DNA from: Calvatia gigantea
Lineage: Eukaryota; Basidiomycota; Agaricomycetes; Agaricales; Lycoperdaceae
DNA length: 64,000 nt
Reading direction: 5' to 3'
Assembly (NCBI GenBank): GCA_025093985.1
Contig: JACAAK010000012.1
Coordinates: forward strand, 1,736,001 to 1,800,000
Shown here: piece by piece, positions 35,673-45,948 of the stretch
Position numbering within the stretch: the first letter of the stretch is position 1
Layout of the letters: every line of letters begins with the position of its first letter
Program-made: the position numbers and the translations under genes
Notes under the pieces: model-generated
The model's database searches: none
What the model was told of the DNA's origin: nothing
What the model saw: only the letters and a program-made list of their open reading frames with translations

Positions 35673-37233
35673 GAGGTACCCCTTCGCTTTTGTCGCGAGA
35701 TGCCTACTTGGCGAGTTGATTCAGTGTTCACATTTTCCAGAATACATAATAGTTGTGAAGGGTAATGTACATTCGTTGCCCGACAACGTGGCTTGCCGGC
35801 TTTCAAAATGTCAGGTTGCAACTTGGATCAAACCCTGAACGAATCAATCTTTCAGCACGCCCTTTCATTTCTATTATTTGTCCGGGAAGAAAAATCAAAC
35901 TATGCTGAAATAGATCCTTCCTACCAACGTTGTTAGAGTGTGGCGTGGCATCAGGAAAAAATCTTTGATGCCATAGTTACCCCCCCCTCTTATGTATAAT
36001 CAATAGCATTATGTATTACAACTTGATTTACATAGCACTCTGTAGTACCCATATTTGCCATAGCATAGTAATTATCCCTCTTTTTTTTTACAGATGCTGT
36101 TCAGATGCAACATGAAGTATTAATACCTGGTCCCCCAGATGCGTGGGACACAGGATCAGCCGCCATTCAAACGGAATTGCATAAGTTCATTGCTGCGGTC
36201 CACTGAAGGGTCCGATAGCAGCCGGGGTTGTACACATCATCCACAGCAACAAGACTTGACAACACGGAGGCCAATAATGCTGCAGCCTGAAGTAATGGGT
36301 CATAAATCATAAGAGATCACTCCCTGGCGGCTTGAACTCAGAGTGGACTTGTGTAAGTGACCGGACATACAAATCAAGTACAAGAATCAGAGTTGCTGTA
36401 AAACATCATATCTCCATGCGTGTGTTATACTCATTTGAAGGGTCTCAACAACGAAACAACGTCAGTAGCGGGAGGCGAGGAAACGGGCTCAAAACCATCC
36501 GTTCACACGGACGGAAATCGACATACCTCGAGAGTGTGGAACAACAGAGAAGGCTCCCACGAGCGAGGGACAAAAGAGTTGGAAGAAGCATAATCGCGCG
36601 GGTCCTGATCTTCAAAACTAGACATCGGACCAGGACTTCGCTACACCATTGCCAGTCCTCGGAGAAGGGCACATCGTGTCGTTGAGGTCCGAATTCCGGG
36701 CCTCAGAGTTTGTGTGCATGAGCTAAGGGGGTTGATGGTGCTATGGGAGGTTGGATTTGACCACCCCGCTGGGCGCAAAACGTGGTGCCGGTCTCACCGC
36801 TTTTTTTCGCGAGATAAGCGTGCACCTACGGCTGAAATTCGAGGAGGACTATCGAAACAAGGGGGGACGATAGGTGATGCACCGGTGGTGATCAAGAGTA
36901 ATTCGGGTGTGAATAAGGTCTCCAAACGCTGAATCAAACCGGCAAACCTTAGATCCATCTGAAACTTATTTTATCAGGATTCAAATGGCGATCAGGAACT
37001 AAGCTGTAAGGTAACGGGTACCGCCTCGTGGCCGGAAAGAAACAAAACATATCAATTGCCCCTCTCAACCGGCTCCACCTCGACCGCATCCAATTAACAT
37101 ATATCGTATCTACAGTCCGGCCCTTTACTACATCCCTTGTCTCCTTCCGCTCCTTTATACTCCCTTCCTTTAAAAATCCTGGTCGTTGTGGGTCTGGGGC
37201 AGTTGCACACAACACCTTCTTCCAGAGTCCATT
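35673..37233. other. Intergenic segment
   Basis: No supported gene. AT-rich around 35900-36130. Open frames at 36332-36932 lack motifs and have poor starts. The right end is the promoter side of the first Clp1-like gene. Confidence 0.4.
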
Positions 37234-37997
37234 ATGCCTGGCTGGCTCGCTCCGAACGTGGAACCGCTCGAGTAAGTCCGGGCAATATCCTGACTGACTT
37301 TGAGATTTACCAACCGCCTCCCAGCGCTCTCTGCCGCCACTTCAATGTTGTCAAAGTGAATTATGGTCGGGGCCCAATTGAAGAGCGGTTCGAGATGGTG
37401 CTTACCACCCTTGATGGCAGTCTCTATCCGACCCATTGCCTGGCTGTTACGCAAAGCAACGCACCCCCGAACTCTCCAGTACTCATAATTCCTGTAGATG
37501 CTGGCCTTTATGCCAAGGGCTTTTCCCCAGATTTGGCATGGCCAAGTGAGGATATCCCTCCCGAAATTCCCGTGGATGTAGAACCCGAGCCGAAGGATGC
37601 ACCAACAGTGATGCACCAGGTGCCAGAGGGACCTGTCAGGTTCTCGCTCACAGTGGTTCCGATCACCGTTCCGCACCCTCCCTCGCTCCCTTTACTTCTG
37701 CTCTTTGGCCTCGGATTAGAAAACGATGTTGAGAAGCTCCCATACCGCCTTCTTCCAACAGCCGTAGTTGCTGAGTTCCCCGCGCCCGCAGCTATGGCGG
37801 AGATCTTCGCAAGATTTCCGGAACAACAATTTGAGCGTTGCCATACGTATATTCAGGGAATATGGAAAAATATACTCGCACTGGGACTGAGGGATACCAG
37901 AATAGTAGAGATCGTATCCACTGCATGGAGTGTCGCCTCCGATGCCCGCAGGATTCGCCTGCAGCTGGCTGCAGCTGCCGCTCAGCAACGGCGCTGA
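37234..37997 (+). CDS. Divergent Clp1-like protein (5' exon uncertain)
   Basis: A continuous frame to the TGA at 37995-37997 encodes ILTDFEIYQPPPSAL, VNYGRGPIEERFEMVLTT, a proline-rich middle and a C-terminal helix-rich part (CHTYIQGIWKNILALGL, then VEIVSTAWSVA). That last part has the layout of the Clp1 C-terminus (HGxWxNxxALG followed by a D/E-x-x-x-AW helix) seen more clearly in the convergent gene at 39333-40566. The likely start is ATG 37234 (MPGWLAPNVEPLE), followed by a good donor (gtaagt at 37270); the joining acceptor could not be fixed. Clp1 proteins control clamp formation and dikaryon development in Coprinopsis and Ustilago. Assignment here rests on weak similarity and neighbourhood. 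Confidence 0.5.
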
Positions 37998-39332
37998 TTC
38001 CGGTTCCCGGATACCAGTACTGGCCCATTAATCCGGATTTTTGGCCCTACGTGAACCCACAGAATATGGAGGCCGGTTTGACGTTTGAATGTCATAATTT
38101 CACCTCCGCCGTCGTCGGGTCCTCTTTGGTCTCTCACACCCGATCAGTAACCACACCAGTTTTGCTCAGACCTTCGTCACCTCATATACGCACGCCTACA
38201 TCCTCAAAATGACCAAATAACCTAACACCTTGTGGGTTGTCCAGATACCTTGGACTATTGCGTCGCCTGTTTATGGCCCTCTGAGAGGTATCCGTGACAT
38301 GTTGATTCTATCTCCCCATGGTTTAGGATAAGCGCGGTTTCTCGCTTCTCCAACCTCGCATTCTTGCACTCTCTCGGTCCCAATGTTCCCCGTCTTCCTA
38401 TCCTTCTCCCTAGACGCTGACACCATTCTGTATAATCACCAATCCTTGAACACCCTCTATCCCTGATGTGCCCTCGTAAATTAATTACTAATCTGCTACA
38501 GTATGCAAGTCCGCTGTGCACGGATATAGATGTACCTCGTATATTAATACCTTTGGGAAAAATGGCTTAATGGCCGTCGTACCATCAGCGCATGTGTTAC
38601 AAGCAGTATTCGGGTTTATTCAGCAGTGCTTTACATAAACATCGAACAGCAATCGCATTTATTGATTCCGTAATGTCCGGCTACCTCCACCTCGATTTCA
38701 GCTCCCTTTGGGTACTTGGGTCATGGAAATCCTCAACCAGCAGACATATCACTTATCCATGGTCGCACAAGGATGGTCTTCTACCGTCGAACGGGGTGCC
38801 TTAGTTTTTTGATAATAAATTAGGTAAATTAGCCAAACTCAAAATTGTTGACAGAATACACTACCAAGCCGCGTGAATCGGGCTTGTAGGCTCGCTCGAG
38901 GTAAGAAAGACGCCACTGAAATGTGGTGGGCCACACGCAGTAGTTGTTGCTGGAAGTAAGAAGGGAACACACAAGGCCAAGGCTAGAAGCCAAACTCCAC
39001 CAGCCTGTGCTTGTTTCGAGTTTGTAACACTTGTTCAAGATCTACACTTCTTTGCAGTGACGGTGATGCTGGTAAACGGTCTTATTTGTGACTAGATTTC
39101 GTTTCTTTCCAGGCTCACCGCAGTTCTCATATTTTGAAACTATGGATTAGAGGCGTATTATATTGTTCTAAGAGGATTACATACATGTCTAAGCTTCATA
39201 TGCGAGTCCAACACCAAGAGCATGCTCAAGGAAAAGAATAATGATAAAAAAATAATGCACAATAAGAACGAAACTGAATGAAGGGGGTCACGGAAACCCC
39301 TGAGCTTAATACTATCACGTACGTAACAATCA
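37998..39332. other. Intergenic segment between convergent genes
   Basis: Shared 3' side of the two Clp1-like genes. AT-rich from 38820 to 39330 with no coding or repeat signal recognised. Confidence 0.4.
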
Positions 39333-40566
39333 TCAAGTCGAGATCTTGGACGGGGCGAGCCCATGAGCAAAAGTCTCTAAGCTGTTGCTCGAGTTTTGCT
39401 CTGATTCGAGGACCGCTGCGGCAGACTTGATAGACTCGAGAGTTCCCGGCTTTCTAGTGCACACCGCCAGACTCATCAGTAAGAGCTTCCACGCAAAATC
39501 CATTGCATCCCAGAGATTATCCTCGAAGACCCCCAACGCACATGCATTCTGCCACATCCCGTGCACGATGGTCATATGTTGGATGAGACCTTGCACGCTG
39601 AACTTGGTTCCAAGAACCCGCGCAAAAGATTCATGTTTTTCTGGTTGTTCAATCAGGGAAGCTGGCAGCATGATGGGAATCAGATGACGTAGAAGGACTT
39701 CGGTACGCTTCAGATACAGATATTCCAATAGAATAGGAAAGGTCTTCGGCGAGTGGAGGAAAAGGGGTCGTACAGGAAGTTCTACTTCACGAGAAGAGGG
39801 GTTTGCTTCATTGTTTGAGGGGGGGAAAGGAGGGAGCTTGGCACAGTGTGCGGAGAGGATGAGGCTGTGAACTGGGAAGAGTGTAATCTTGGTCTTGCTA
39901 CCTGTAGAATTCTTGGGAGGAGGACCGTGGATAGCCATCATATGCGTAGGCAATATTGAGGGTGTGTCGTCAACTATAATGGAGATCTCTCGCGGCAAGG
40001 TACCCCTGGAAAGAAGGTCCTTATCTTTTGCAGTGTACCTCCGGAGAACCTGGTACATGCTGGATGAGGAATCGATAAGTTTAGTGGTACGTTATTACTC
40101 AGGATGTCCCAACACACCTTGGTCCCATGGTCCCGGCCATCAGAGTATCACGAATATAATCCAGGTCAGTCTTGGCGAGTTCGGGATCAATAGCGGCAAT
40201 CGAGGTTTTGGGTACCTCGACGTATTCGGGTCGGCCAAGATAGAGAGGGAAAGTGATGGGGATGGTTGAGGATTGGGAGGGTGGCGGTGCGTCTTTCATC
40301 TCGACGTCGGCCACTGGTGAAGGAGTTCTAGGGTTAACTGGGAAAGACATGCGAATAATGTTGGTCGGCGACTTGATTATGCTACGCCTCTTGGCCTGCT
40401 CGACAGTGTATTTCGCTTGTTTGGATGCATTATTGCGTGCACGTCGGCGGCTAGCGGCAGCGTGAAAACTGGCGCGGAAGGTACGGGAAGGGAAACTCTC
40501 TCCCTTACTAGGAGCGGCATTCTCGCTCTCGACACGCTTGCTCAGGCCCTTGGTTTGAAGCACCAT
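39333..40566 (-). CDS. Clp1-like protein (sexual development regulator)
   Basis: Start at ATG 40566 (MVLQTKGLSKRVESEN); an upstream in-frame ATG at 40683 is disfavoured because a TATA-like ctatataac lies between them at about 40640. Exon 1 runs to about 40103 with ELAKTDLDYIRDTLMAGTMG. An intron follows with acceptor catgtaccag, then VLRRYTAKDKDLL and the Clp1 core: EISIIVDDTPSILPTHMMAI, ITLFPVHSLILSAHCAKLPP, VRPLFLHSPKTFPILLEYLY and IVHGMWQNACALGVFEDNLW. The N-terminus is basic (RRRARNNASKQAKYTVEQAK), fitting a nuclear protein. Clp1 is needed for clamp development downstream of the mating-type homeodomain proteins in Coprinopsis, and for proliferation of the dikaryon in Ustilago. Many agaricomycetes have expanded Clp1-like families, so the exact role here is unknown. 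Confidence 0.8.
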
Positions 40567-41813
40567 GGAGTACCTTTGAGGCTGGGGGGAGGACAAATGT
40601 TGGGGTGATTGAATTGGGGAGACAGGATCTACAGGAGTTATATAGCCTCGATCGCTACTAAATGGACAATATGAAGAAAACATGGGTCAGAACCAATCCA
40701 TCAAACCAATCCACAAAAATTTCCTTACATAGAAGTTGTGGGCGTCCATCTAAGGGACCCACAAGTCCACAATTTGGTAATACCCGCCGCTTCTCCGGAA
40801 CCGACCGGTACCCATTGCCGGGATTTTGGCACGACACCTACAATGACGAATACTGCAACATAATAGCAAAAATCGGATTATTGTGGTCAGTTATTGTTGG
40901 CCAAGCTGCAATGCTACTTCAAGAAGGCAGGCAGGAGCCGCCTTGATATGCCAACCCCAATCAACCTAGGCCTCAGGAGGGGAAATGAAGAAGGGTTTGT
41001 TGAGCCGACGCAAAGCGAGGTTGTGGGCAAAATCTCTAGACGATCTACCCGATTCCCAGCCCCATCACACCCCAATAACACTGGCCAACAAAGGAGGGGG
41101 CTTTCCGTGGAGGAAGGGAATGGCAATCACTGTGAGAAAGTCCGTCTAAGACTCTTGAACACGGAAGGGACCTACGAGTCGGGCGCCGTCACCTGTAGGG
41201 TTTTCGAAATCGCCCTAGCTGTATGTCCTTGTTTGTGTGGATGAAACTGTGTGGTCACCGTCCGCATCAAGGTCCCCATCGTTTAAAGTTAACCCAGGTC
41301 ATGACGGGTCACCCCCGGAGGCTCTGGTATATACACCCGCTGTCATGATGTACTTTTCCCATGAACTTCCGGAATTGCTTAAAGAACCACATTCGCTTCC
41401 CTCGGCCCTGTGTTTAGTGAGTTCATTCAATCTTCGACATCGGGTCCTGGAGGTTAATTGCAGGCCTGGGGGCGGAACGTGAGGGAACCTGAAACTAAGG
41501 CATGTCCGGCAGTAGGTCCTCCTCCTTCTGTGGTTGAATGTCGAAGAAAAACTTGGAAAGTGACCGGACGGGGATTGGGTCTCCGTCAGCGGTTTGGCAA
41601 GGGTCGCGATTGGGTTCGTCGACTCTAGCCTTACTGTTAGCGAATTTTCCTCCATCCTAAAAACCCGACTGTAGACAAGATAATCGCACTTCGAACAAGG
41701 GGGATCGATCCCCGTGGAGCTGATGGTCCCAAAATACCCCTAACAGAGAGACAACTCGTGCAGACATAAAACCTCCTTTCATCCTCAACGGTTAGCCACA
41801 CGCTTCCATCATC
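40567..41813. other. Intergenic segment
   Basis: Divergent region upstream of the Clp1-like gene (-) and the repeat protein gene (+). The TATA-like site near 40640 lies about 75 bp upstream of the Clp1-like ATG. No other feature recognised. Confidence 0.45.
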
Positions 41814-44254
41814 ATGTTTCCGCTTGCATTATGCTTCTTTGCCTTGTGGGCGTTCCTACGGAACTTGCTCTTGTGCCGACGGTCTATTGGCCGGGAGTGC
41901 TACCACCCCCGACTTCGATATCGAGGCCGGGAGGAGCACTATTCCCGGTGTTGAAGTCGCTGAAGGTAATATTGCCGTCGTTCACGGGTTAAGTAGATGT
42001 ACTGACAGTTGACGGTACGTAGCTAAAGGCGTCACCAACGTCGCGCAGCCCTTGAGTCGTGAAAAGGTTGGTAGTACGCCGACCCGAATGAAATGCGCTG
42101 CGCAATGTTATGGTGAGTTCTCGGACGTTTCACTGAGGATAGGGTTACTTACGGTGTGTTACTAGCCTCCGCTGGTCGAGTGAAAATTCATAGAGCACAA
42201 GAAAACTTTCTTCCCTCCGAGCTCGCCACTGCCATGGAGCGATATGGCGGTGTGACTGAAACTTGGGAGCGCACTAACGTTCGAGGTTCCGACAGAGGTT
42301 CTACAGGAACCGATATTTCCGATGCTCAATTCTTTAGTGAGGAGGAATCGGTTGCCGGTTCCCTGGCTACGTCTTTTGATGAATTCGAGGAGGAAGACAA
42401 CAGGAGGGCCAGATGTCGTATTCAGAGTGTTGTCGAGAAGGGCGTTGAGCAGCCTGCGTTTACCTTAAAGGAGAAACGGGAGGGTGGGGTGTTGAATAAG
42501 GGTAAGAGCTTTGTCATTGGAAAATTGGCCTGGTGGTTAACATCACCTCCCAGTGCCTGAGACAGTCTGGAGGAAGGAAGAAAAGGGGAAAGTCGAGTGC
42601 GAAGGTGACACCAGGGACACGGTAGAAATCGGGAAAAAGCCTGTCAACGTTCTTCGGAGTGAGCCCTCCTTGGTGGCCGCCACTAAGCGCGAGGCCGACG
42701 CTGCAATGAAGGCGGAGCTTATCACCTATCCTCCTGCCCGCTCCGACCCTCCTGATACCGATCTCCCTCAACATCTCGAACGCAGAATGGTTTTCGGTAG
42801 TCTCCTCGAATTCATTCGTCGGTTGGACAATGGGCCAGCGGACGAGACTCGCGCCTTTGTTCCCGTCCCCAGGTGTGGGGTAACGGAGCCGGTTCCCTCT
42901 GACAGTAAGCCCACGTTTTCGCAGAGTCGCGATGTAGAATTGACGTCGGTGAGCAGTCCCACAGTGCCCTTCTTTGAGGACTATTCCTGCCGGGGCGCCT
43001 CGTCCTCTGCACAGCGGTGATCATAAACCTACCGAAGCACCTTATTTCGTGAACCTTTCCAATATCGGGTCCCGGCCACTACCTCCCATCCCTCTGCGCA
43101 GCAATGACCATAAGCCTACTGAAGCACCTAATTTCGTGAACCGTTCCAATATCGGATCCCGGCCATTACCTCCCATCCCTCTGCGCAGCGGTTACCATAA
43201 GCCTACAGAAGCACCCAATTTCGTGAATCGTCTTAACAGCGGGCCCCGGCCACAACCTCCCATCCCTGCCTCCAATGCTGAAGCGGTGAATTCAGTTCCT
43301 CGCGCCGGTAATTGTTGCTGTAGAGCCCTGGAGACCAGTGCGCCTGACAGATTGTTAGTCGTTTGGGGTCCTCGGTCACGCACCGACCCCCCTTGGCCAC
43401 CTGCCACTTTCGAAGAGGCACTGGCTAGGATCCTGGCGGTTAAGTCGCGACGTGACTTTGGCCTCCCGACTCCATCTCGATCCGCTGTTCTTGCCAACCC
43501 TCAGGGCGAGGTAGTGGTCCCTATTCCAACCATCGGTGAGCGCTTCAGAGGCCAGTACTACGCAAGGCGGCTGACAGACTCTTCTAGTTGTTCAAAGCCC
43601 CTCCTTGGATGCTACTCATCCTGAACCTTTCTGTCCTCTTCGCGGCTGCGAAGATGATGCATTCATGAAGGATCCGGAAACCAGCACAGCAACCCAAAAG
43701 TCCATTCCTGGGAATAGGATTGAAGCGGTTAGGCCAATTCCTATCATCGGTAAGCGGCGTCGTCGTCGTCTTCTGTGCCGGGAACGGTGAATTAACACAC
43801 AAGTACAGTTGTTCAGAGTCCCTCATTGGGTGAAATTCACACAGAGCCTGTTCGTCCTGCTCGCGAGGAAGGCGAGGATCCAACCCAAGTCTTGGAATTC
43901 ATGCGCCAATACGATTACGTGCTACCAGACACCAGAGAAGGAACCTGGATTTGCCAAGATATCGGCGCAACCGACTCAATCGATTTGTCCAGGGAGGATG
44001 TCGACCTATTGGACCTACCGGATTCGGAGTCTCTGAGCGGGTACGAAGCGGTTTTCGACATCATAGATAACTATGGTGTTCCCTTCGGGATTGGACAAGA
44101 GTTCTTCGTGAGAGCCACGGAGTGGATTGTAAGGACCGCGGCTGAGAATGAGTTTGAACCGGAGAGTGCCCGGTGTGGGGAAACAGTTTCTTCATTCGGC
44201 GATCGTCGAAGGGGACGAAATAATGTCGTTCCTGTATCGACTTTGCGGCCTTGA
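41814..44254 (+). CDS. Repeat-rich disordered protein with duplicated exons
   Basis: The 3' three quarters are clear. After an intron ending at 42027 the product reads VTNVAQPLSREKVGSTPTRM, then an intron (gtgagt...ttactag, about 42112-42165), RVKIHRAQENFLPSELATAM, an intron 42502-42553, and VPETVWRKEEKGKVE. Three 29-residue repeats with core HKPTEAPNFVNRSNIGSRPL follow. Two small exons then each begin VVQSPSL and are each preceded by an exon ending PIPTIG or PIPIIG. The C-terminal part (EFMRQYDYVLPDTREGTW, then FFVRATEWIVRTAAENEFE) is the most globular-looking and ends at a TGA at 44252. The 5' end is uncertain: ATG 41814 gives a hydrophobic start (MFPLALCFFALWAFL) but needs a +1 change to join the rest. 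There is another uncertain junction near 43000. No known domain; likely intrinsically disordered. Confidence 0.55.
43016..43276 (+). repeat. Three 87-bp in-frame tandem repeats
   Basis: Units start at 43016, 43103 and 43190. Each is exactly 87 bp and encodes 29 residues around HKPTEAP(N/Y)FVN and PLPPIPLRS. Units 1 and 2 are more alike than unit 3, which is diverged at its end. Confidence 0.9.
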
Positions 44255-44597
44255 GCTGTCGGTCCGCATAGGAGACGGATAGCTTCTCGAGATATGAGGA
44301 TAGGTGGGCACATCATTAACTGCGGCTGCTAAAGAAGCTGAAGTCTTGATGCAGTTTAGAGGATCGCATCCAGGACATGATTATGCCATAGACTCTCGTA
44401 TTTGCATTTACAAGTGGCAACCCCTCTTTGCATGGGGTTGCTAGAGACGTTGTAGTTTGAGCCCGTTAGTGTAACGTTTCTCAATCTTCAGTTGTATAGT
44501 ATGTCATTTTGAATAAATCCAATTCCAATTGTAACTGGGTGAGGGTAGTGAATCAAATATATTGACAGACAGCGGATCGTACAAACCGCTGTTGGAA
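44255..44597. other. Intergenic segment between convergent genes
   Basis: 3' flanks of the repeat-rich gene (+) and RPF2 (-). Nothing else recognised. Confidence 0.5.
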
Positions 44598-45817
44598 TCA
44601 CGTACTCCGCTGCTTCTTTGTGTGAGGTGTTGCGTCCTCGTCCGTATCCTCGTCTGTATCCTCGTCTGTATCCTCGTCCGTATCCTCGTCCGTATCTTCG
44701 CCACCGAATCCTTCCTTCAAACCTTTCATCTTCCTCGTTTGCAACTTCGAGAGGTCCTGTTTGCCAACATGCACACGACCTCTCAAGTTGCCCATTTCGT
44801 CGACCTCCATGTTCTTCCTCTTCTTTCCTAAGCCCTTTTCTACATCGTGTTTCTTGAGCTTTGGTCGCCTGAGGGATTGCTTGAGAAGTTCTGGATCTGG
44901 ATATTGATAACGGCGAAGAGTGAGATCGAGTGAAGGGCCCATGGGCACCAGGTCGACTTTGGGTATGCGGGTACCTGAAGCTTTTAGTTTGACGGTGTAG
45001 GCGCGGATGTGAACTTTCGGCAGGGAGGTAGGATCTTCGGGAGCTGTGGTATAGGGGTCGGTGGAGACAGTCGTAAGATTTTGAGGGGTGGGGCCGAGTG
45101 AGATGCTGATAACGTGTTCGATGCCAGGGAGACATATGGACTCGACAGTCTCCCCGTTGAAGAAGGAAATGAGCATGGATTTCAGTTGGGTGAAGCGGGG
45201 GTGCGTTTCGAAGAGGTCAGAGGCGAAATGAAGGAGGGGTTTGTTTCCTGGTGTGGATTTTTGTGTCTGAAGAGTGTAGGTTATAGACCGACCCATACAT
45301 GGAGTAGAAAAACTTGCCTTAAATTCGGCCATGCTGATGAACTTTTCTACGCAGACTTCAATCATGTCGAGCATACGACCATCGAACATGCGGATAAAGG
45401 TAAGGCCATTTGGTCTCTTTTTTGTGGATTGCCCGACGAGAAAGAGGGATGCGTCATTTTTCGCGGACCAAAATTCGAGTGATGCTTCAGAATTTGAAGA
45501 GGTATCGAACGGGTGAATTTCGTTTTTCTTGTTAAATGCAATCGCATTTGGGCGTTTAAGCGCCATCTGAAACATTGTTTAATATGTGTGGGTCCAGTAT
45601 AAGGGAATAGAATACGCACAAGTTCCTTCATGGCTTGGTTGATAACTTCGCCGGTATGGGTACCCTTGACAAATATGCATGTTCGAGGATCTTCTACCTC
45701 TTTTGGCTGGCGGGCGTCGAGGGCCCTTTTTGAGCGGGCGTTCCGGGGTTTTCTGAAAGACTGTTATGCAAGCGTTCGCCTGGATAGAATAAAAATTACA
45801 TACGCTACCCGCAGCAT
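44598..45817 (-). CDS. RPF2: Brix-domain ribosome biogenesis factor Rpf2
   Basis: With Rrs1, Rpf2 recruits the 5S RNP (5S rRNA, uL18, uL5) to pre-60S particles in the nucleolus. Four exons: 45809-45817, 45620-45760, 45318-45566 and 44598-45266, giving 355 aa. The start MLR plus SFRKPRNARSKRAL matches the conserved basic N-terminus. The Brix (sigma70-like) domain follows: LEFWSAKNDASLFLVGQSTK, KRPNGLTFIRMFDGRMLDMI and LKSMLISFFNGETVESICLP, then VDLVPMGPSLDLTLRR. Intron 3 (45267-45317) starts with GC, not GT, and removal is required to match family spacing. The first intron donor (gtagcg) is weak but gives the family-like N-terminus. The tail ends in acidic DTDE repeats. It is divergent from the transporter gene, with 131 bp between start codons. 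Confidence 0.93.
44633..44703. repeat. 12-bp minisatellite coding acidic DTDE repeats
   Basis: Tandem 12-mers (gtatcctcgtcc/t on the plus strand), five to six units, in frame at the 3' end of RPF2. On the minus strand they encode repeated Asp-Thr-Asp-Glu, an acidic tail before TPHTKKQRST. Confidence 0.9.
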
Positions 45818-45948
45818 GATTTTAGGTGAGATTCTGGGATTGAACAGAAACCTGAAAATTCTGTCGGTGTGGTGTTTGGATCTAAAGCCTCAGACAAACA
45901 GAGATTGCATACTTTATAAATAAAATGTTTTCCTCTTTCTTCGTCATC
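45818..45948. promoter_or_regulatory. Divergent promoter between RPF2 and CCC1-like gene
   Basis: Only 131 bp separate the two start codons (45817 minus strand, 45949 plus strand), so both promoters and 5' UTRs must lie here or overlap coding DNA. A TATA-like ctttataaataaa at 45912-45924 faces the transporter gene. An ATG at 45925 lies immediately after it and is in frame, but is too close to the TATA to be the usual start. Confidence 0.6.

Noticed and set aside
36332..36932. Two open frames in the 35.7-37.2 kb gap
   Set aside because: Basic, low-complexity text without motif, matching open frames on the other strand. No support.
43016..43276. CRISPR-like array
   Set aside because: Repeats are contiguous, 87 bp, in frame and coding. 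There are no spacers, and the host is a eukaryote. No CRISPR array anywhere in the window.
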